DNA from: Pezizomycotina sp. ARF18
Lineage: Eukaryota; Ascomycota
Assembly (NCBI GenBank): GCA_002224055.1
Contig: AZLU01000392.1
Location: 1 to 21,844 of the forward strand
Length of the DNA: 21,844 nucleotides
Reading direction: 5' to 3'
A program made the position numbers and the translations under genes. Positions 11,260 to 19,480 of the stretch are shown piece after piece. A model generated the notes under the pieces. It had not been told where the DNA came from. It ran no database searches and was given only the letters and a program-made list of their open reading frames with translations. Positions within the stretch are counted from its first letter, which is position 1; each line of letters starts with the position of its first letter.

Positions 11260-12808
11260 ATGGAAGAAGTAACGAGTCCACACCGTGAACCGCTCTACGC
11301 GACCTATGGCGGTTCAAATCCACCCGGACCATCCGCCCAAGTCCCAAGAAAGCCCCGCCGCCTCGTACTATGCATGGATGGAACGGGGAAGGCGTACAAA
11401 GGCGATGGAAGCGACACCAACATCTCAAAGTTGTTTCAGATGCTCGACCGAAAGGCACACGATCAGTTTCACTACTATCAACGTGAGAAACCACCCTATC
11501 CTCGTGCGCTTCTAGGGTGACACGAGATTGGAGAACACACTTGCTGACGAGGGCATGATACACAGCCGGCATCGGAACATACGTCCAGCACCGACACCTC
11601 ATCGTAAGCACTGGAGCCCGACGCGGATATGGACGGGCCTTGGTATCGCGCTGGATTACGCCATCGGCACGACCTTTCAAACACACGTCATGGACGCGTA
11701 CAAGTTCATCATGCGGTATTATTCTCCCGGCGATATGATCTATATCTTTGGCTTTTCCCGCGGCGCGTACGCAGCTCGCTTCCTGTGCGAGTGATCGCCT
11801 CCGTCGGCTTGCTCTCCATGGGTAACGAAGCCATGGTCCCCTACGCGTGGCAGACGTTCTCGCAGTACCAGAATACGAAAAGGAAGCCAAGAAGGAGTAC
11901 ATGGAGAAGTTCAAGGAGAGCTTTTGCAGGGAAGGGGTGGAGATACACTTTCTGGGAATGTTCGACTGCGTTAATAGCGTCGCGACGGTATTTGAGATGC
12001 CGAAGTGGTTTAGGAAGGGGTCGAATATCCTACGGAAGGCGCCGGCGCGGCACATGAGGCATGCTGTTAGTATTGGGAGAGGAGATCGCAGTTCAAGCCT
12101 GCGCTCGTCGAGGGCTTCGTGGAGAAAGGCAGGAGCTCAAAGGAGGTGTGGTTCGCGGGGCAGCACGGTGATTTAGGGGTGGGTGGAAGCCGAAGGAGGG
12201 GCAACCGCTGCTACTGTCAGATATATCGCTGGCATGGATGCTGAATGAGGTCTTAGAGCTCCAGGAAGAGGAGGATAATGGAGAGGAAGTTCAGAACAAG
12301 TTGGAATGGCCGAGGCTACGACCGTCACGTGAACGACGCAAAGCTGATGTTCCGCGATGAGAGGTTGCACGAAGCTTTACGAAAAGGTCAACTGCCGGCG
12401 AGCCTTAGTGAAGGAGAGAAGAAGATGCTTGCACCACACGACTATCTAGCTTTCAGGAAGAAGAGCGGCAGCGGAGGTAAAATCAGGGCGCAGCATGGTG
12501 GTTGATAGGTATGTTTTTTGCGTGCCTTGCAGTTTTCAGGCCATATCATCATTCGGTATTCTAACAATACATACTCGCAGAAATCCTGCCGTTTGCTCAC
12601 CTCGAGCTCAGGACGTAAGTGGGTACTCGAGCGGTTCCCACCGAATCTTGGACGGAAGAGGGACATTCCAAGCGACTCGGTCTATCATCCTTCAGTCCAC
12701 CAACTTATAAAGCACGGTATCGTTCGCGAGGAGCAAATGCCGAATGTTCATCGTGCTCCACCAGCACCCGTATCCCAATCTGCAGTCGGTGATGAAGACG
12801 ACAAATGA
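11260..12808 (+). CDS. DUF2235 alpha/beta-hydrolase, frames interrupted
   Basis: Member of the DUF2235 family, an alpha/beta-hydrolase group that also contains the Tle1 phospholipase effectors of bacterial type VI secretion. Fungal members are uncharacterised. The ATG at 11260 gives a short N-terminal tail and then [11 protein letters not shown] (near residue 35), the conserved first strand with DGTG, and [14 protein letters not shown]. After intron 1 comes PGIGTYV, then [17 protein letters not shown] and the nucleophile elbow GFSRG (11750-11764). Further on are [15 protein letters not shown] (near 11950), [12 protein letters not shown] followed by GGW after an indel (near 12140-12190), and [13 protein letters not shown]. 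The C-terminal part has [18 protein letters not shown] across intron 2 and a tail ending GDEDDK. At least seven indels break the frame, and a TGA directly after RFLCE is one result. Substrate unknown. Confidence 0.9.
11483..11565 (+). other. Intron 1 of DUF2235 gene
   Basis: 83 nt. Donor GTGAGA, branch GCTGAC and acceptor ACACAG. It joins FHYYQ to [10 protein letters not shown], the family-typical YYQPGIGT. Confidence 0.9.
12509..12580 (+). other. Intron 2 of DUF2235 gene
   Basis: 72 nt. Donor GTATGT, branch TCTAAC and acceptor CGCAG. It joins AAWWLI to EILPF in phase 1. Confidence 0.85.
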
Positions 12809-13223
12809 TGGGCGAGTGGCACTAGATATAAGTTATGGCTTATTACTGGGAAGAATAAATTGCTTTTTGTTATGAGTTCAATAGTTAGCCAGCGTGCAAA
12901 GGTTCAGGTTATGATTGGCGTCTTGAAAATTGCTTACAGGTGATGAGTACTTAGTAGCTAGTTAATAACAAGTTGGAACGGTGGTGCACATTGAATATCG
13001 CCCATTGCCCTTGTAGTTAATTTATGAGATTATACTATTCGCAGGCAGAACACATATTGAGCATTTCATAAACAAGTTAAAAACAGAAAGAATTCGAAAA
13101 AGATCATAAATTTGATGTATAGTCTCCTCATTTTTCGTAAGGAACATGATGTCATCGGATGAACAACCCAGATAGCAGCTCTCCGTATCAAAAGCCAAAG
13201 TCAAATCTCATCAGCCGAAAAAA
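12809..13223. other. Intergenic region between two plus-strand genes
   Basis: 415 nt of AT-rich sequence carrying the DUF2235 3' flank and the upstream region of the GFA gene. I see no convincing gene or RNA. A minus-strand frame of 60 codons is present but resembles nothing. Confidence 0.4.
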
Positions 13224-13895
13224 TTGAAATTGTACTCGAGATCGACCTTAATCACGGTGTCTTCCAAACCTAGATTCATTAACAAACAGGCAATAAACCA
13301 GAAACAAAACCCGCAAAACAACCTGCTAGTCCTCGACCGCATCTGGATACCAAGACAAGATGACCATAAAGTGTACCGGTGCTGCAACTGCGGGGAGGTA
13401 AAGTACGGGGTCGATCTGGAATCTGCCGACGATGCTAGGACGAGCTTGTGCCACTGTCGCAGCTGCAAGGTATGAAACTTTGGCACGTCTGATACGGGAT
13501 GTAGAAATTCACCGGAGGAGCCTACGGCATAACTATAAAATTACGTAGATTCGTTTAAGATTACTCAGGGGAAGACGAAAGAGCATGTCTCGGATAACGG
13601 AGGTTCGAAGCTATTCAGGGAGTGCTGCCGAACTTGCGGATCCGGGATACTCGGGTACGGGGTGAGTTCATCACCTACCTAGGCGAAGTGGGATCTGCAG
13701 CTGCTGTGCTAACTACAATGGCTGAATGGTGAAACTGTAGGAGGCAGCAAAGGATCGCTTACGCTACATCTTCTACGGGACTTTCGATGAGCTGGAGAAG
13801 CTGCCGCCAAAGGCGAGTTTTTCGTGAAGCTCAGGGACAGCCGGCTGCTAGCTGTGCCAAGTACGACGAAACTCTGCTGCGGAGCAATCAACTAA
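13224..13895 (+). CDS. GFA/CENP-V-like zinc-binding protein
   Basis: Small fungal protein of the GFA family (glutathione-dependent formaldehyde-activating enzyme / CENP-V fold). The first exon has YRCCNCGEVKYGVDLE and LCHCRSCK, giving the Cys pairs and the CxCxxC zinc site. The next has KFTGGAYGI, then, after one indel, FKITQGKTKEHVSDNGGSK and CRTCGSGILGYG with the last Cys pair. The last exon has EAAKDRLRYIFYGTFDELEK and, after another indel, GEFFVKLRDSRLL, ending at TAA 13893-13895. The start is uncertain: the open frame begins at 13224 with about 45 Asn/Gln-rich residues unlike the family. An ATG at 13360 followed by one indel would give a shorter, more typical N-terminus. Many fungal members are not true formaldehyde enzymes, so the substrate is unknown. 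Confidence 0.85.
13470..13504 (+). other. Putative very short intron 1 of GFA gene
   Basis: GTATGA...GTAG, only 35 nt, with a CTGAT-like branch. Removing it joins CHCRSCK to KFTGGAYGI, as the family expects. The length is below the usual fungal minimum, so part may be missing. Confidence 0.55.
13662..13740 (+). other. Intron 2 of GFA gene
   Basis: 79 nt. Donor GTGAGT, branch GCTAAC and acceptor TGTAG. It joins GILGYG to EAAKDRLRYIFYG. Confidence 0.85.
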
Positions 13896-14269
13896 GCTCT
13901 TGATCAATTTACGACTGCTAACTCGAAATACTGACTGACAAAGGAACTTTCCAGAAGCAAGAGATCAAGACTTGAGGACAGGGAAGCATCTTTCTATAGT
14001 AGGAACCTTTTACTGAATTGTTCATTGTAGAGGATGATTTAGAAGTACAAATACAAACAATGTAGATAAGGTAGAAGAAACAGCTCAAAAAGTGAAAATC
14101 TGGCGTCGTTGACTAGTATATTAAGTGATTAGAGGGGGGAAGAGAATACTAATAAGTCTAATATCAACTGGTATGAAGATTTAAATCCAAGCAGTGGAAT
14201 AATTAGTGATCACCACATTTGAGAGATAATATATAATTCTGGTCTAAAAACCTCATGATTACTCCTCCA
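13896..14269. other. Convergent 3' intergenic region
   Basis: 374 nt between the stop codons of the plus-strand GFA gene and the minus-strand P450 gene. It must contain both 3' UTRs. No gene seen. Confidence 0.5.
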
Positions 14270-16189
14270 TCATACGATCGAAACTTTCATCATCAATCCA
14301 TCCTTCGGCTTTGCAGTCATGACGAGCACTTGATACGCTCCCTCCGGATACCTCACCACCCATCCTCCTCATCCACTTCGCGCTTCCACCCTCCCTTTCC
14401 CTTTCCGAACGCTGCTTCGAAGTCGAACCTCCTGACGGCCATCGCGAGCATTATCCTAGCCTCCAGCAGCGCCAGCTCCTGCCGATACAATTCCTAGTGC
14501 CCTTCTCAAATGGCCTAAATGCGTTCGCGGGAATTTGCGGAAATCCTGTAGGAGGGGTGGGCAAGAATCTGGCTGGCATGAAGTGTGACGGGGAGGGGAA
14601 GTACTTGGGATCACGAGAAACGCAGTGGTTGAGGACCCAGAGGAGGTGGTCTTGAGTGGGATACAGATCCCCTGTCGTCAGGTTGCGCAGCTGCATGTCT
14701 GGCGTTCCGAGCGGACAGTGCTGGCGGGAGGGTATAGGCGGAGAGTCTCTTTGATGACGGCTTGTGTGAGGGTGAGCTGGTTCACGATCGATGGGTCGGA
14801 GCGGATCTTTGCGGCTGCGGCGGTGAGGTCGGTTCCCAGGATTTCATCGTGTTCTTGACGGAGCTGCTTGAGGATACCAGGGTGCTCCGAGAGTAGATAG
14901 AGCGAGAACTGCAGTGGCATTTCCGTGTCAGCACATCTGTGTGGTAGTTATGTAGGTTTGGCATGGAAATAGCGCTTACCGTAATTGTACTACTCGTTGT
15001 GTCATGCCCAGCAAACAAGAACGTCTTGATGTTGTCCGCGGCGACCTGGAGGAACATCTCGTCCACTCCGTTTGAATTCTTGCCCTTCTTTCCGCAATCT
15101 CGGTTCCCATACTCAGGTACTCCTTCAATGCCAAATCTACGATGAGCTTCGCGTCGCCGCTGTTTCCATTTGCTGCAGTTTTCTTTTCCTGCTCTCGCGC
15201 TTCCGCCCTCGCTCTTTCGATTCTCTTGATTACGGCTTCCCTTATGAGTTTGTTGAGGATTCGACCATGATACCAGATAAGGACGCGTCGTTTGATTACC
15301 GGGAATATCAGCAGGTTGCTCATATCCATCGGGCTGGTAGGTGTTTGGCCCTGTGCGCGAAACACAGCCAGAAACTCGTTGACCATGCGGCTGTCACCTT
15401 TCTGCGAATTGAAGGATTCCCAAACACGACGCGGGCCATTACGTCAAAGGTAGCCTTCGTCGCAAGGTTATCGATCGGCACGGGCTTCCCGCTCTCCGCG
15501 GCGACGGCGAGGCACTCTGAAAATATGACGGCCTCGTCGACCATGGCGGGGACAAGCTCCATCAGGTTCCTCGTGGAGAACCCGGGGTTGAACACTGCTC
15601 GCATCTTTTTGTGCTCGTTCCCTTCCATCATTACGATCCCGTATTTGCCCGTGAAGGGTTTGATGATCTCCATGCCCGGGTGCTTCGGAGGGCCGCCGCC
15701 GGGGACCTGGGTGACCTGCGCAGCATAGTCGGCTTCGGTCACGATGATCATCGGTTCGAGGCGGACGGGGAAGAAGTTGAGGTAGAAGACGCCGGTTCCC
15801 AGAGCTTGTGCGGCGGCAGATCTCGGACATGAGGAGTTGCGGGTGGCTGTCCTTTGGGATAACCTGCATGCATTCGGCGATAGAGCGGACATGACCGAAG
15901 AAGAATGAATGCGGAGGTCCAGGCTGTTGACGAGAGAGTCAAAAAGGGTGTAAAGACTCGTGTCTCAGCTTTGTCAACCACGCGTTGATCATGATGATTA
16001 TAGAATCTGGGAGCAGTCATTCCGCGCCACTCACCAGCTTGGAGTAGAATTTGTGGCGTTTATAAAGCGTTGTGAAAACCCACAGGAAGAACCCGGCGAG
16101 CAGCGATAGGGCGACTGGCCCTGCGTGCGCCACGACGACGCCGGAGTCGTTTATAAGGAGCTGCGGTACTTTGAGAACGCGTCGTCCAT
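14270..16189 (-). CDS. Cytochrome P450 monooxygenase, frames interrupted
   Basis: Microsomal fungal P450. The ATG at 16187-16189 is the best start: after one indel it reads into an N-terminal membrane anchor (GPVALSLLAGFFLWVFTTLY). The intron follows, then the proline-rich hinge PGPPHSFFFGHVRSIAEC. Later parts include FYLNFFPVRLEPMIIVTEAD, GKYGIVMMEGNEHKKMRAVF (the C-helix HKKMR) and FSTRNLMELVPAMVDEAV. The I-helix is AGHDTTSST (around 14995-15012), the ExxR is ETLRLYPP (E-R at 14738-14749) and the heme loop is FEKGTRNCIG (14481-14510), Cys being the iron ligand. The reading ends in YPEGAYQVLVMTAKPKDG and TGA at 14270-14272. At least eight indels break the frame. The FEKGxRNCIGQELA loop resembles the StcS/CYP59 group of sterigmatocystin pathways, but that subfamily call is weak. 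Confidence 0.93.
14909..14979 (-). other. I-helix intron of P450 gene
   Basis: 71 nt. Donor GTAAGC (14974-14979), branch GCTGAC and acceptor TGCAG. It joins HDTTSSTIT to FSLYLLSEHPG. Confidence 0.85.
15924..16034 (-). other. N-terminal intron of P450 gene
   Basis: 111 nt. Donor GTGAGT (16029-16034), TTGAC-type branch and acceptor AACAG. It joins the end of the membrane anchor (FYSKL) to the hinge PGPPHSFFFG in phase 0. Confidence 0.85.
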
Positions 16190-16956
16190 CTTTTCGCGTT
16201 ATAAATCTTCGCTTGTTTCGTGATCGGTAGTTCCCGTGTTTCGGAAGCGAGAAGAGACCTGTTTGTCTGTCAGGATACAGGAGAAATCTACAAGAATACC
16301 TCAAAGAGTGGCCTTAAATCGTCGATGGGAATGTTGCAACGAAATTTGAGCCGTACAAACTGTGTTTCTGCAAAGTCCTTTGGTAGGACTCCTTGGTAGG
16401 AAAAGAGTTCAGTTGGACATCCTTTGAGGGGCTGCGAAATTCTCAAATACTTATCTTATCCTTGTCCACTCCCTGAAATCCCCGCATATCACTCTGCGTG
16501 CACTAACGTCTCTCCGTTCGGGGGATCATATCCGCTGAAGACGAAAACCCCTGAACAAAGGAGGCACGCTGCAAAAATAAGCAAAGGAGAACACACACAA
16601 CAGCTTGAACGTGATGGACAAGCGAAATTTGAGGGTTTTCTATTGGACAATATATTTATTTATAAACAGGGTGGAAAAACGGGTAATGATACATGCTGCT
16701 TACATATCAACAACCTCTCAAGCTCTTTGCTATCTTCTATAATCGGAAGCGCTAACACCGATACCACGGGTCTAAATATTTATGATACTGTTGACGAAGT
16801 TGCCATTCCATTGATACAGATTGATATCACAGTATCACTCTCTTCGGCGAGAAGCTTTTAGTTTTCTGATGGATAAAAAACTATTCTCAGCATTGGAGCC
16901 AGCACGCACGATCATGATTGATGTCTATATTGTGATTGATTGGGTTCCAATTGCAA

Positions 16957-17495
16957 GTTTATTAATAAATTAAAATAAAAATATCTTAATTAAAATTAAT
17001 TTATTATTAAAAATAATATATTTAGTGTTTGAAGTCGGGTCAGAGATATATGTGGGTTAAAGAAGACCTCTGTTTTTGGTGGGGTTTGCTAAGCGAGAAT
17101 TTGTAACTATAAATGTACCGCTAGCCCTGGGGCTTATATACATAGTTTGAAATAATTTTGCTCGCCTAGTAAAATATATATAAAAATAAAGTATTAGAAA
17201 TTTATTTTAATTAGGACTATGACCTGTCTCGAACACTAAATATATTAGTTTATAAAAAAAAAATTAATAAAATAAAGATTAATCTTAATATAAAATAAGA
17301 TTACCTTGAATTTATTTATTTAATTAATAAAGAATAATATTTATTAATATAGATATTTAATAAAATTTTAAATTTTTAGTTTATTATATATTTGAAAAAT
17401 AATATAATAATTATTTATATATTATATAATAGTAGGCTATTATTTAATATATATATATTTAAAAAAAAATTTAGATAATTTTTAATATTTAGGAT
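16957..17495. other. AT-rich island, RIP-like
   Basis: About 540 nt made mostly of A/T, with long TTAATTAA- and TATATA-like tracts, contrasting with the mixed composition of the neighbouring genes. No coding frame survives. In Pezizomycotina such islands usually mark repeats mutated by repeat-induced point mutation; here that is inferred from composition and from the palindrome inside. Confidence 0.6.
17014..17247. repeat. 234-bp imperfect palindrome
   Basis: The outer arms 17014-17045 and 17217-17247 are inverted copies. Both read TAATATATTTAGTGTT from their outer ends, then TGAAGTCGGGTCAGAG against CGAGACAGGTCATAG. A second inner pair matches more loosely (TTTGCTAAGCGAG near 17090 against the reverse complement TTTACTAGGCGAG near 17165). 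The centre is the hairpin AGCCC-TG-GGGCT (17123-17134). Several arm differences are G/A or C/T. It could be a foldback or MITE-like element, or an inverted pair decayed by RIP. Confidence 0.7.
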
Positions 17496-19480
17496 GGAGT
17501 TGAATTTATTTTCTACGTCTCTATATCTGACTATTAGATTTTACTGTGGCTAGAGCTTGGGAAAAACTTAATTCTTAATTAGCCCTATGCCGACGACCGA
17601 ACGACGGAGAATATATATGATAGATTATTCATTTCCACCAGCTACTACAATTACGTATACTCACGGAGCAGGAATATAATACGAGCTATACATCTGCAAG
17701 AGGGCGATGTGCTCAGAAAATTAGATTATATCAGTGTTCAAACTGAGTATTGATCAGATCAGTCTCGAGTTCATGCGCAGGACGCAAGCAGAATTCAAGT
17801 AAGCGCTCTGAGAATTGGACCTGTTCGAAGACTGTATAGCGGGTCAATTGAAGTAATACTGAAATAAAGCACTCCTCGCGCAAACATGCCGCGATGGAGG
17901 AAAACGCTCCGATTCAGGCCGAGACACACGACTATCTCCGCCCGAGGTATTGCCAATGATACGATCTTCTCGTGGAGGAATTTCTTACCACGAAGAAAGT
18001 CTCAAGGCACTTTTGAAGGTTTCCCTGTTCTCGTAGGATTAACCAAGTTTAGTTTAAAGTTCTCTCTATCGCAATATCGCAAGATATTCGGATTTAGTGT
18101 CATACAAGCTCCACTTTGCTGCATTCCCGTTTCTCGTTTTCGGAGTATTGTGCTGAGCGTAGTATTCTCGAAGATACGACAGCAGGAGCAATTCTGAATT
18201 GAACCATGGTTTGGTATCCACGACTATAGTTTTCTTCCCGTTTCCCTATTTCGCTCAGTCGATAGTGACTTAATTTTATATTTCTCCTTCGTTTGCTAGC
18301 CTGTTGAATCAGATAACGCTTTAGGTACCTTTTCGATCGAATCCTTTTGGTTTAGATAATATTGCCTCAACTATAGATAGCGGAACAGGGATCCACAATT
18401 CTGGAGCGAAATAACTACCAAAGTGCGGGCCTCCAATTTTATTGCGTATGCTTCGCCGTCAATACGAAACGTGATATAATAGATAGCAATTTACTATTAT
18501 TCTGGTTATTTGATTGTACTTCTGGCTATTTTGTCACAGGAAGCCCTAAAGGCTAAAGCCCTATTTGCAGGTCTCGAGTCTCGAGTCTCCCCTCTCCTTA
18601 TTCTATCCCTTATCGACAGCAGTGGTGTTCTCCTTTTGCCCTCCTGCTTTTTGGTTTTTTTTTTAGGGTTGAATCGGTTTATTATACCGAATTTCGCTTG
18701 CCCATGCTCGCTTCGACAACCAGTTCCAGCCAATGAAGCCGAGGAGCGTTCATCTCCTGCGCTAATAATCACTTTATCAACGAACTTTATCAGACGTCTG
18801 AGGTGACCAGCAATTGGTCGTTAGGCTTGAACTCCTCAAGCTTCCTTGGTAGCCTGTAGGATCGTTATAGAGTCTTCCCTTATTTCTCACACCAAAATGT
18901 TTCGTTTTTGCTAGTTGTTAGTTAGTAGTCGATCACTTACAGGCACATACAGTTCGTATTGTAATTTAGATTACCAGGTGTCCGCCTGGCGTCTGGAGCG
19001 ATATTATTATTATTCCCCATGTGTCTGCTGTCGGGAATGCTAAGCTTTTTCGTTGACGTAAGGAGAAAAGAGAAAATAATATATCCCTCGTCCGCTGGCT
19101 CGATATAACTTCCCGGAGTGTCCCCCGCTCATCGATCCCGAACCTTCTTTTCCCTCCTTTCTTCTAGGCTGGGCTATCTCTCTTTCGTCGTTTTCGACGT
19201 AGTCATTCTTGTGAAGATTATCTTCCTAGTCACTCTTTTGAACACCTTGTTGGTTCACTTCTTCACCGGTTCCTGTCACTCTTTCCAGGACCTTTTCTTC
19301 TGCTTTCTTTTTCTTTTTCTGATTCTTAGTCCAATACCATTTGTTTTTTTAGAGACCTTTTGTCTGTAATTGTCTGTCGCGTTAGAATATCCTTTCGAGT
19401 ATTAGATGATTTTGAGATTAAAGGATTTTTATAGCTATCAAGCATTAGAATAAAGTTATATTATAAGGAGAAAGAAAAAA

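Larger units (their letters stand above)
16190..19480. other. Long divergent intergenic region between P450 and laccase
   Basis: 3.3 kb separating the divergent 5' ends of the P450 and laccase genes, so both promoters should be here. The middle is an AT-rich block with a palindrome. The last about 400 nt before the laccase ATG is pyrimidine-rich (19120-19350) and then A-rich (aaagaaaaaaATG), as in many fungal promoters and leaders. No frame with recognisable homology is present. Confidence 0.55.

Noticed and set aside
11309-11320. B-box-like GGTTCAAATCC suggesting a tRNA
   Set aside because: It lies inside the DUF2235 coding sequence, with no A box or acceptor stem around it.
11165-12055. 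296-codon minus-strand frame opposite the DUF2235 gene
   Set aside because: It is the longest frame in the window but lies antisense to clear DUF2235 motifs. Its Arg/Ser-rich translation is a typical shadow of GC-rich coding sequence.
15072-15728. 218-codon plus-strand frame opposite the P450 gene
   Set aside because: Antisense shadow of conserved P450 blocks; no independent motif.
16424-16861. 145-codon open frame on the plus strand
   Set aside because: It starts only at TTG, contains no ATG and shows no motif or similarity I know. It lies beside the AT-rich block and is probably chance.
17886-18197. 103-codon plus-strand frame
   Set aside because: Basic N-terminus and no known motif. It sits in the intergenic region next to AT-rich repeat DNA, with no supporting exon structure.
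19118-19369. 83-codon hydrophobic plus-strand frame upstream of laccase
   Set aside because: Its hydrophobicity comes from a pyrimidine-rich promoter tract (TTC/CTT codons). An upstream ORF is possible but not supported.
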